Positions 37,161 to 44,572 of a stretch of 64,000 nt of DNA are shown in pieces (the stretch's first letter is position 1; every line of letters starts with the position of its first letter). Source of the stretch: Planctomycetaceae bacterium (GTDB taxonomy: Bacteria; Planctomycetota; Planctomycetia; Planctomycetales; Planctomycetaceae); the NCBI GenBank assembly GCA_020850695.1, contig JADZEF010000110.1:1-64000 (forward strand), in the 5' to 3' direction. The notes beneath the pieces were generated by a model, which worked only from the letters and a program-made list of their open reading frames with translations, was not told the origin of the DNA and ran no database searches. The position numbers were made by a program, and so were the translations under genes.

Positions 37161-40013
37161 TCATGGGGCGGATTCGCCCGAGTCATCTTTCCCTTGTCCG
37201 TTTGTCCGGTCGCGGCGTCGGGAAGGGTTCGAGCCGCCGCCTTCCAGCGATTGGAAGATCTGACGAACGACCGGCGGCGGATTCCGCAGCAACGCGGCAA
37301 CGACGTGTGTTTCGGCGAGCGTCGATCCCTCCAGCGAGTGCGCGGCTGACGCCATGGAACCCGCAGAGAGTCGCCGCGCCGCGGCGAGGACGGTTTCCAC
37401 GTTGGCGCTCAGGCGGATCGCAGCGCGCTCGCCCGGCGTATTCGCTGTGGGGCTTGAGGGAACAACGAGCAGGAGGGCTGTCCGCAGCGCGTCCCACGGC
37501 GAGATTCCCTTCGACTTAAGTGATTCCGTCAGCGCCCCGTCCTGAACGGTCAGCAGGCCGGCCACGAGGTGCGGGCTGCGAATCTCGGCGTGTCCCTGGC
37601 AGCGCGCGAAGTCGCCCGCGGCCTGAAGAGCGCTCTGCAGCTTCTCGTCGAAGGGGGCAGGCTTCGGACCACGCTCCTTCCGGAGACGCCTCGCGACACC
37701 ATCGAGATCGACCCCCAGCCCCTCCTTCAGGTCGCGGAACATCCGCTTCACTTCGGCATTGAGGATTCCGCAGAAGCCCTGAAACAACTCCGACTCATTG
37801 ATCCGCTCCGGATCGTCGCCGTCGGCTCGCTCTCCGGCACGCGCATGGATCCGCTGGGCCTGCTCGATCATTGGCAGCACGAGCCGTTCCGCGCTGTCGC
37901 AGCCGAGGGCAAAGGTCGTCGGCGCGCGGCCGTCAGTCGACTCGATGAGGAACGCCCGGAGCCGATCGGTGTCGACGTCCGACTCTTTGAACGACGTCGC
38001 GACGGGTCCGTTCGGGTCGTGCAGGAACGACGCCAGCAGGAGCCGCGTGCCGACGTCGCTCTGGCCGCGCTGCTGCGCATGTTCGTGGGCCCGCTCGATC
38101 ACCAGCCGGGCCCCCGCCGTCAGGCCCGTGAGAATGAGATTCCCGTTGGAGTCGATTCGTTCGTTCTGACGGAGGGTCGCCAGACCGTTGCGGAAGGCGG
38201 CGGCGGTGGGAAGAGACGCATCGGTTTCCACCTGCCATCCCGAGTCGTCCAGGTATGCGCCGAGCAGGTCGGTCTCGTGAATTCTGCCATCGCCGCTGGC
38301 CCGGCCGGCGCGGGCTGCTGACCGCGCGGCGCGGTCGAACAGCTCCAGCGCCGAGTCCGAAAACTCCTGCTTGAGCCGGATGACCCAACGGTCCAGAAAC
38401 GCAAGGAGCACGCGGTTGCGCGCCTCGGGCGTATCGTCCCCGGGATCAATCTCGGGGAGATCGGCCTGCGGCTCGGACGGCTCTTTCTCGGGGGTGGTGC
38501 GAAGTTCCTCGTAGACGGCGTCGGGGTCCCAATGGAGCGAGCGGGCGCACTTCCGGGTCAGCTGGCAGACGCGGAACATCCCCGCCAGCAGGTCGACCGC
38601 CGTGACGCGTTGCCGATGCTGGCCGTTGCGTCTCCGGGCTGCACGCAGCAGGACGCTTCGCATGTCGAAGCCGTACTGATCGGGAGACATCCGTCCGTCG
38701 TCGTCGAAGAGGCTCGCGGGGACGGGTTCCATGGACGTCGTCGCGAGGCCCCCGGCGGGCGGAGTCGCTGGGTCGGCCGTCGTCGCATCCGTCGGCGTGA
38801 TGACCACGGGGGGCGCCGGGACGGGCGGTTCGGGAAACCGCTCGTTGGGATCGCCAAAGTAGCGATAGGCGAGCCAGCCGATGTCGGGCTGGTTCGAATC
38901 GTATCTTGCGAGGCTCTCACGGCGTGCCTCCTGCAAGGCTTCCGCCAGGGAACGCTCACCGTCCAGCGCGGCCCGGAAGCAGGTGACGGCAGCGGCGGCG
39001 GCCTGCGAATTGACGAGAGGGAAGAGCGACGCGATGACGACCTTCCTCGGGCCGCGGGCGAAAGCCTCGGCGACGGAATTGCAGCGGCTTTCGAACGTCC
39101 CGCCGCCTCCCCCCGCGCCTCCCCAGCACGCATTCAGGAACACAAATCGCGGCGTCGCCCCCAACAGTTCCGGATCGGATGCTTCCAGTTTTCCGTCCGC
39201 CAACAGCAGTGAGCCGGGGTTTCCTCCGTCGGGAGGAGTTCCATGACCGAAGTAGTACATGCCGGCCAGCTCGGGGCTTCGAACCGCTTGAAGAACCGCT
39301 TCAATCGTGGCGAAACCACGTTTCAGCTCGACCACGCGAAACCCGCGCTGCGTGACGAGTTGCTTCAGCTCGGCGCAGCTGTCGCGACAGACCCGCTGCG
39401 AGTCGAACTCGGCGCTGAGGAGGTCGTTCCGCGGGTCGATGACGAACAGAAAGTCGCGGCCGCGGCCGGATGTGGCCCCCTGACTGCGGACGCGGTAGGT
39501 GAGGTGGCGCTGGAGCGACAGCTTTCCACCGCCGCGCGTCATCGGTTCGCGACAGCGGCGACAACTTTCCTCGGCTGCTCCCGGGGCCAGGATCTCGTAG
39601 CGCCGCGGCTGGCACCGCTCGCAGAAGACGTAACACTCTTCCAGCGCTTCCCAGGGGATCTGAGCGACGCGGTCGTCCAGGACGTCGAGGTGCGGGTGAA
39701 TCTCCGGCTCGACGACCGAAACGAAGCCTTCGTCGGGCAGGACATGCCGCGACCGCGAGTGGGCCGCCTCTTCGACACGGGTGGCGTCGCGCGTCCGGCC
39801 CATGCAGGCCAGCGTCGTGAGTTCACGCACCCTGTCGGTCAGCCGCGTGACTTCGAGGCGGATGCGATCCCAGTTGACCGGCTTCTTGACGGCCGGCGGC
39901 GCGCCGCCGTCGAGTTCGCCGAGTTCTCCCGGGGCGAACAGGATCTCGTCCCGGCGGTCGCGGCCGCCGAGAGGCGAGATTCCCAACAGCTGCCTGATGA
40001 TTTTCCCGGCCAT
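37161..40013 (-). CDS. CHAT caspase-like protease with zinc ribbon and C-terminal Clp-N-like repeats
   Basis: The protein has 950 residues from the first ATG (40013); a TTG at 40097 would add 28 residues but neither start has a strong site. The CHAT fold covers about residues 100-400: IPWEALE, then a zinc ribbon (Cys131/134 and Cys151/154), strand FLFVIDP, catalytic His257 in YYFGHG, catalytic Cys296 in FLNACWGG, and the closing YRYFGDP. Both catalytic residues are intact. A Pro/Thr linker (about 405-440) leads to 500 residues carrying five Clp-N-like half-repeats, each with a hydrophobic 'H/D-LL-A' signature (TAVDLLAGMF, HETDLLGAYL, GTRLLLASFL, SPHLVAGLL, ETHVVAALL). Clp-N repeats normally sit on unfoldases; here they are fused to a protease in the same operon as a Clp-type unfoldase. 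The cleavage target is unknown. Confidence 0.92.
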   Translation of the reverse strand: MAGKIIRQLLGISPLGGRDRRDEILFAPGELGELDGGAPPAVKKPVNWDRIRLEVTRLTDRVRELTTLACMGRTRDATRVEEAAHSRSRHVLPDEGFVSVVEPEIHPHLDVLDDRVAQIPWEALEECYVFCERCQPRRYEILAPGAAEESCRRCREPMTRGGGKLSLQRHLTYRVRSQGATSGRGRDFLFVIDPRNDLLSAEFDSQRVCRDSCAELKQLVTQRGFRVVELKRGFATIEAVLQAVRSPELAGMYYFGHGTPPDGGNPGSLLLADGKLEASDPELLGATPRFVFLNACWGGAGGGGGTFESRCNSVAEAFARGPRKVVIASLFPLVNSQAAAAAVTCFRAALDGERSLAEALQEARRESLARYDSNQPDIGWLAYRYFGDPNERFPEPPVPAPPVVITPTDATTADPATPPAGGLATTSMEPVPASLFDDDGRMSPDQYGFDMRSVLLRAARRRNGQHRQRVTAVDLLAGMFRVCQLTRKCARSLHWDPDAVYEELRTTPEKEPSEPQADLPEIDPGDDTPEARNRVLLAFLDRWVIRLKQEFSDSALELFDRAARSAARAGRASGDGRIHETDLLGAYLDDSGWQVETDASLPTAAAFRNGLATLRQNERIDSNGNLILTGLTAGARLVIERAHEHAQQRGQSDVGTRLLLASFLHDPNGPVATSFKESDVDTDRLRAFLIESTDGRAPTTFALGCDSAERLVLPMIEQAQRIHARAGERADGDDPERINESELFQGFCGILNAEVKRMFRDLKEGLGVDLDGVARRLRKERGPKPAPFDEKLQSALQAAGDFARCQGHAEIRSPHLVAGLLTVQDGALTESLKSKGISPWDALRTALLLVVPSSPTANTPGERAAIRLSANVETVLAAARRLSAGSMASAAHSLEGSTLAETHVVAALLRNPPPVVRQIFQSLEGGGSNPSRRRDRTNGQGKDDSGESAP

Positions 40014-40140
40014 CGAATCGGTTTCCGGAGCACTCGGAGGACGCGGTTCGGCGAAGGTCAATTGAAGGAAGGAGTCAAGGCATGCGATGGCATCCAAGGA
40101 GTGAAGTCAACGCGAGATGCTCGTGGCGTGGGAGAGGAGA

Positions 40141-40310
40141 AGTCCCATCGCGGCAGAGCCGCAACCAAAGCAAAGGCATTTGACGCCAAGGCGCAAAGTC
40201 CGCAAAGGAATGCACGCAAAGAGAACGCCAGAGACGAGCATGTGTCAGCGCATATCTATCCCGTCCGAAAAGACAAAGCCGCAAAGGAACGCTTCGCAAG
40301 ACGCAACGAT
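40141..40310. repeat. Degenerate intergenic repeat (CGCAAAG units) between CHAT and anti-sigma-like genes
   Basis: This gap contains at least three imperfect copies of an A/G-rich unit (gcgcaaagtccgcaaaggaa, acgcaaagagaac, ccgcaaaggaacgcttcgca). Six-frame reading gives low-complexity peptides such as AKAQSPQRNARKE, which are typical artefacts of dispersed intergenic repeats in planctomycete and related genomes. No gene is seen. It interrupts the otherwise compact operon. Confidence 0.45.
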
Positions 40311-40339
40311 TCTGGACGTTAGTAGTACAGCGTGTCGAA

Positions 40340-41086
40340 CTATGGTTTCGGTCCTTCCTCGATCAAAAGGGGGATGATCCAACGGCGTCCTTCGTCTTCG
40401 AGCAGCAGCTCCCAGTGGCCGCCTTCGAGGGGAATGGGCCGATTCAGCCAGTCCGAAAGGCGGACCGAGAAGTCGGGATCGTCGTCGGGTCGCGCCAGAG
40501 ATAGCATGGCCTCGCTGGAAATCCCGCGCACTTCTTCGACGGTCAGCGTCCAGGAGTGCCGTCGCCCGGGCGTGTGAAGACGCAGCGAACACTCGACATC
40601 CGGGTCCGAGAGTTCAAGCCGCCAGCGGCGTTCCTGCGGGGCTTCGTCCATCACTCCGAAAACGGCCGTGGACGACGTCGGCGCGATCGTCTGGGTGACG
40701 TCGTCGAACTGAACCACCAGGTTGGTCCGGAGCTGGAGGACGCCTTCGCGGACTTTGTTCCAGAGTTTCTCCGTTCCGCCGCCCGGCAGCGGAGTCGGCT
40801 TCGCGTAGTTTTCCGGGGTCGCCGCTTCGCGGACCTTGGCGGGGGCGGCGACATTCTTCGACGCCAGCGAGGGGTCGAGAAAAGTCACGAGTTCACGGAC
40901 GGCGGCAAAGTCATTCATCCAGCGGTGCACCTGTTCGCGTTCTTCGGCCGTGCAGACCCCCGCCAGGAACCGCGCGATGGTGACATCGTCGCAGGGGCCC
41001 CATCGCCGCTGCTCCTCGTCGCGGCAGGCTTTCAACGTCGATGCGATGCGTTCCCAGTCCTTTTGTTCGAAGCCGGGTGTTCCCAT
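40340..41086 (-). CDS. Putative anti-sigma-like regulator without TM segment
   Basis: The protein has 248 residues from the ATG at 41086, which has GGGAAGG about 9 nt upstream; in-frame starts at 41152 and 41164 are possible. Residues about 20-70 (WGPCDDVTIARFLAGVCTAEEREQVHRWM) resemble the N-terminal helices of zinc anti-sigma domains, in which 'l..yldGel...er..v..hl' is seen, but the HxxxCxxC zinc set is incomplete. The C-terminal 150 residues are beta-rich (RWRLELSDPDVECSLRLH). No TM helix is present, unlike most anti-sigma proteins. It lies directly downstream of the sigma-phosphatase fusion, which is where anti-sigma genes usually sit. The function is proposed from location plus weak similarity. 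Confidence 0.5.
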   Translation of the reverse strand: MGTPGFEQKDWERIASTLKACRDEEQRRWGPCDDVTIARFLAGVCTAEEREQVHRWMNDFAAVRELVTFLDPSLASKNVAAPAKVREAATPENYAKPTPLPGGGTEKLWNKVREGVLQLRTNLVVQFDDVTQTIAPTSSTAVFGVMDEAPQERRWRLELSDPDVECSLRLHTPGRRHSWTLTVEEVRGISSEAMLSLARPDDDPDFSVRLSDWLNRPIPLEGGHWELLLEDEGRRWIIPLLIEEGPKP

Positions 41087-41345
41087 CGAGTTCGCCTTCC
41101 CGCTCACCTCGGAGCATGCCCGCACGACCGCCGAACGATCGTGCATGTCCATCCGCTTTTTCAATTTCCGTGGTTTTCAAATCTGCCGGCGTCCTTCGCC
41201 ACGCGAAATCCTTCGAGTACCGCCTCCGGGCGCCATCAAAGTCCCCATCCATTCCATTGGCCATGACGGGCATCGCCTGGCATCGTCCGGCTTCGAATGT
41301 CCGCGTCCCCGGCTCAATCTGGTGCAAGCGATCCATGGCCAATTC

Positions 41346-42917
41346 TTAGCCGACACAATCGCGGAACACCTCCCGCATCCGCGCCAACCACGTCTGGATC
41401 GTCGCTCGCGACCGGATGCCCAGCGCCTTGGCAATCTGGTCGTGAGGGACTCCGTCGAGCTTCATCCGCAACACTTCCCTCCATGCCACCGGGAAGCTGC
41501 GGGCCTTCGTCTCCAGGCATTCCCGCAACTCGAGCGAAACCGCTCCGCCTCCTGCGACTTCAAACCGGTCGTCCAACTCGACCGTCCGCCGGTTCCGCTG
41601 GGATTCGCGGACCCTCAACGCCTCCCGCACGGCAATCACCCGGAAGAACAGGCAGAGCGGACAGTCGTGCTTCCATTGGTGAAGCTTGCGGATCAGCCGG
41701 AAAAAAGCAATCTGCAATACGTCGTCGGCGTCCGCGTCGTTCGGCACGATCTGCAGGACGGAACGCCGGACCTTGTCGCAAAGTAGCCGATAAAGACTCT
41801 CCGCGGCGGGGGATTCCTTGAGATGAGCGGACAAGAGTTGCCGTTCCGCCAGGTCGGGGCAGAGATGCTCCGGGCATTCGTCGCAGGTCGGGGGACGGCG
41901 GCGGACCGACAGGAGCGTCGCGTCATCCTTCGGAGGGCATTCCTCGGCGGCCGATTCATACAGACCCCAGACAAGGTCGTGCAGCGAAGTGCCTGCCGGC
42001 AGGGGAGTCGTTGCGAGCTCGTCGAGGTGCGAGGCCAGCATTCTTCCATCGGGGGTCAGTTGCTCGAAGACCCCGTCCGAGCCCAGAACCAGCTCGTCAC
42101 CGTCGTCCATTTGGCACTCGCAAGCCTCAAAGGAATCTTCCGACCAGTCGACGTTCAACCCGACGAACAGGCCTCCCAGGCGATCGACGTTCAACGTTCT
42201 GTCCGCCTGGCGGCAATGCAGTCGCCAGCAACGACCGGAAAAGGCCGAGTGAGCGGTTCCATTCCGTTCGATCAACGTGATGGAGATTTCCACGTACAGG
42301 CCCTCCGGCAGGACCGGACGCAGTTCGGCATGCAGGCGTTCGAGCACCGCTTCGGGGCGGGTCGTCTCCCGCGCCACAGCGCCGATCAGCCGGCGACATC
42401 CTTCGGCAACGAGGAATGCCAGCCAGCCATGTCCGGCGACGTCCCCGACGACCACCCTCAATGGATCTTCGTCAGTACTGACGTCGAAGAAGTCGCCCCC
42501 CACGTCCTCCAGCGGTTTGAATGAGAGCTCGACCCGGAAACGCGGCACCGTTCCGACGAGGGATGTCGATGAGACCTCACGGGATGAGTCTGATGGATAC
42601 TCCTCCAGGATCTTCTGGGCGCGATGGGGCGAAAAGTATCTCGCGAGGGCGACCTGGACGGCCGCGCGAACCGCGTCCACCGGCCTCGGCGTATCGTCGA
42701 GGCGTCCCAGTTCAACGGGCGTGAGGTGATACAGCCAAAGGCGGCAGAAGATCAGGCCACGTTGAATGAAAGAAGCGTCGGACGCTCGCTCGGCGTTGGG
42801 ATCGGCGTATCGAGCCGCGAGGCGCTCCAGCGGCGAAATCGCCATGCGCCGGAGTTCGTCGAGGGCGCCTGGGTCCGATGCGCGCAATTGCCGTATGAAA
42901 CTGCTGGCATTGAACAA
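41346..42917 (-). CDS. SpoIIE-type phosphatase fused to an ECF-like sigma factor
   Basis: This 523-residue protein starts at TTG, supported by AAGGGG 8 nt upstream and by similarity running to the N-terminus. Residues 120-345 are a PP2C/SpoIIE phosphatase: GGDFFDV (140-146), VGDVAGHG (157-164), LGSDGVFEQ (278-286) and DDATLL (331-336), with the metal-binding Asp residues in place. Residues about 360-440 match sigma region 2 (DADDVLQIAFFRLIRKLHQW, then FFRVIAVREALRVRESQ), and 470-523 match region 4 with an HTH (WREVLRMKLDGVPHDQIAKALG). Residues 5-40 (FIRQLRASDPGALDELRR) also look like the beginning of a region 2, suggesting a partial duplication or insertion. It heads the operon, so it probably regulates it. 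Phosphatase activity could reverse the operon's kinase or switch the downstream anti-sigma-like protein. Confidence 0.88.
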   Translation of the reverse strand: MFNASSFIRQLRASDPGALDELRRMAISPLERLAARYADPNAERASDASFIQRGLIFCRLWLYHLTPVELGRLDDTPRPVDAVRAAVQVALARYFSPHRAQKILEEYPSDSSREVSSTSLVGTVPRFRVELSFKPLEDVGGDFFDVSTDEDPLRVVVGDVAGHGWLAFLVAEGCRRLIGAVARETTRPEAVLERLHAELRPVLPEGLYVEISITLIERNGTAHSAFSGRCWRLHCRQADRTLNVDRLGGLFVGLNVDWSEDSFEACECQMDDGDELVLGSDGVFEQLTPDGRMLASHLDELATTPLPAGTSLHDLVWGLYESAAEECPPKDDATLLSVRRRPPTCDECPEHLCPDLAERQLLSAHLKESPAAESLYRLLCDKVRRSVLQIVPNDADADDVLQIAFFRLIRKLHQWKHDCPLCLFFRVIAVREALRVRESQRNRRTVELDDRFEVAGGGAVSLELRECLETKARSFPVAWREVLRMKLDGVPHDQIAKALGIRSRATIQTWLARMREVFRDCVG

Positions 42918-42938
42918 TGCGCAGGCCCCTTCAGTTCT

Positions 42939-42958
42939 GATTCCTTCTGGAAGGAATC
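42939..42958. promoter_or_regulatory. Near-perfect 20-bp palindrome before the sigma-phosphatase gene
   Basis: The sequence GATTCCTTCTGGAAGGAATC has two 9-bp arms around a 2-base centre. It lies 21 bp upstream of the TTG start at 42917, between the presumed promoter and the start of the first gene of the large operon. It may be an operator dyad or an RNA hairpin in the leader; no T-run follows, so a terminator is unlikely. Confidence 0.5.
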
Positions 42959-43129
42959 ATGGACCGAATTCCCCAACACACGACCAGAAGAAGCGGGGAC
43001 GCAACAGGACATTCAGGAAGTTACCGGATAATGGGCCAAGGTGTATCAAGATTCCGATGACTGTTGCAGACATTCGCGAAGAGACTGTTGCGGCAAAACG
43101 GACGTCTTTCAGACTGCGACCCGGGGCGC

Positions 43130-43150
43130 AACACTCCCGTACGGAGTGTT
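43130..43150. promoter_or_regulatory. Inverted repeat AACACTCC/GGAGTGTT with 5-nt loop
   Basis: Two perfect 8-bp arms flank the loop CGTAC, followed on the plus strand by TTTTGC. It could form a short hairpin or be a dyad operator. The T-run is short, and no gene ends just before it on the plus strand, so a terminator role is doubtful. Confidence 0.35.
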
Positions 43151-43603
43151 TTGCTGTCGAAAGTCATGCTGCCTGCGGCCGAAAGTCGTGACACAGGACA
43201 TCGCCGCAGACTCCGCGGCATGCGACGGCCCGTCGACCAATGGCCGAGCCCGCTTCCCAATTCCCGGCAGAACATGATGGAGCAAAGCGGACGCCGGCAT
43301 GGCGCGTCCGCTGCGAGGCCGAGACCACTCGCAGTCGATGCGGGAGTCACCGTCCAACGCCTCACAGAGGTCCACATTGCGCTCGGGCCGAGATGCTCGG
43401 ACGCAACGACGAGTTGGTCCGGTGCGCGGGCAAAGGTAAGGGGCTTCCGTCCCGGCGACTGGCCCTGCGGTGTGCAGCAGCAGCGGGGACTCATCGCCGG
43501 CCGGAGCCGTAGGGAATGTTCCGTCTATGCTGTTTTTTCCGTGCTCCAGGACGCGAATATGCCCAACGGAGGCCGAACTGGCCAATTGAACAAGCAGGAA
43601 TAT

Positions 43604-43648
43604 TGCATGAAAATGCACGCTTCGTGCACGGGTTGCACTTTTTGTGCA
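43604..43648. promoter_or_regulatory. Ladder of TGCAC/GTGCA half-sites at exact 10-bp spacing
   Basis: Half-sites occur at 43604 (TGCAT, one mismatch), 43614 (TGCAC), 43624 (GTGCA), 43634 (TGCAC) and 43644 (GTGCA). Each is separated by exactly 10 bp, so all lie on one face of the helix, and the last four form two inverted pairs each with a 5-nt spacer. This lies about 140 bp upstream of the receiver gene start. It looks like a cooperative binding array for a dimeric regulator; two stacked 5-bp hairpins in RNA are the alternative. Confidence 0.5.
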
Positions 43649-43786
43649 CTACGCTTGATTGGCTTGTCGGCGACCGTTCCAACTCATGGGCGTTGAATAG
43701 AACTCAACCTGCAATTCGGCGACCTTGATCGACTCTCGGTGAGTGCGCGATCGAGTGCCGCGCTTCGCAACAACGGGGACACCATC

Positions 43787-44362
43787 ATGAAAGTGCTCGT
43801 TGTCGACGACGTTGGTCTGATTCGCCACCGCATTTGCCGCACGCTCTCCGAACTGGGGATTGACGCGGTATCCGCCAGATCCGGAACGGAAGCGCTTGCG
43901 GCCATCCGGGCCGACCATTCCATCGATACGGTCGTCACCGACCTGATGATGCCCGGGATGTCGGGAATTGAACTGTTCAGGACGTCGCAGTTGATCGAGC
44001 GATGTGACGACCAGGGGACGGTCCCGCCTCCGGGTTTCGTCCTGTTAACAGCCATCCGGCCCTCGGAGGGGGGATGGGCGAATGCCGATCTTAAGACGGC
44101 AACGGAAATCGGGTTCGCGGCGATCCTCCACAAGCCGATTCTGAAGAGCGAACTTGAACAGGCCCTGAACTCGTTGCAGCAGAAGCGAGCCAGCGAGCGG
44201 AGCGGCAAATCCGATCACTTCGCATCACTGTTGCTGCGCATCGAGCAGGCCGGAAACGAAATCCGCGCCTCCGGCAACCCTCAATGGATTGAACAGCTGG
44301 GCAAACTGCTTCAGACTCAATTGGCGGCCTCCGCAACATTGGCCGGCGCGACCACGGCGTAG
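43787..44362 (+). CDS. Stand-alone response-regulator receiver protein
   Basis: The protein has 191 residues from the ATG at 43787, preceded by GGGGA; a longer frame from 43739 adds 16 residues that do not belong to the fold. Residues 1 to about 130 are a CheY-like receiver: acidic pocket Asp7/Asp8 (VVDDVGL), phospho-acceptor Asp52 (TDLMMPGMSG), a Thr in VLLTA and the conserved Lys in LHKPI. The C-terminal 60 residues are helical, with no DNA-binding or enzyme domain. No histidine kinase lies in the window, so the partner is encoded elsewhere. It could act by protein contact, and its gene is divergent from the sigma-phosphatase gene, with which it shares the control region. Confidence 0.9.
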   Translation: MKVLVVDDVGLIRHRICRTLSELGIDAVSARSGTEALAAIRADHSIDTVVTDLMMPGMSGIELFRTSQLIERCDDQGTVPPPGFVLLTAIRPSEGGWANADLKTATEIGFAAILHKPILKSELEQALNSLQQKRASERSGKSDHFASLLLRIEQAGNEIRASGNPQWIEQLGKLLQTQLAASATLAGATTA

Positions 44363-44526
44363 CGCTCGTCCTTCTGAGGGACGTGGCAATCGCAAGCGGC
44401 CCCTGCGCTCTCCGTGATCAGGTGCCCCATGCACACGTCGAGAATCGCTCTACTTGAATCGGCGCGACAACTTTCGGAGCCCTTCCGAAGGGCCGGTCAT
44501 TCGACTTCCGATCACCGAGTGACCGG

Positions 44527-44543
44527 GATACCTTCTTGGTATC
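44527..44543. promoter_or_regulatory. Short inverted repeat GATACC/GGTATC upstream of the uvrA-like gene
   Basis: Two 6-bp arms surround TTCTT, 30 bp before the ATG at 44573. It is a candidate operator or leader hairpin for the UvrA-like gene. The match is perfect but short. Confidence 0.3.
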
Positions 44544-44572
44544 GGAACGCCGGCTGAAGCGTCACGGATTCG

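Larger units (their letters stand above)
42959..43786. other. Long divergent intergenic region, no convincing gene
   Basis: Between the sigma-phosphatase gene (minus) and the receiver gene (plus) about 830 bp hold no frame with a recognisable protein. Frames of up to 210 codons exist on both strands but overlap each other, lack ribosome-binding sites and are low in complexity. The region contains a hairpin at 43130-43150 and an array of TGCAC half-sites at 43604-43648. It is expected to carry both divergent promoters. Confidence 0.55.

Noticed and set aside
43109-43618. Minus-strand frame of 169 codons with a hydrophobic start in the long intergenic region
   Set aside because: The first 17 residues look signal-like, but the rest has no structure or family, overlaps other frames, and crosses the TGCAC array; no ribosome-binding site is seen.
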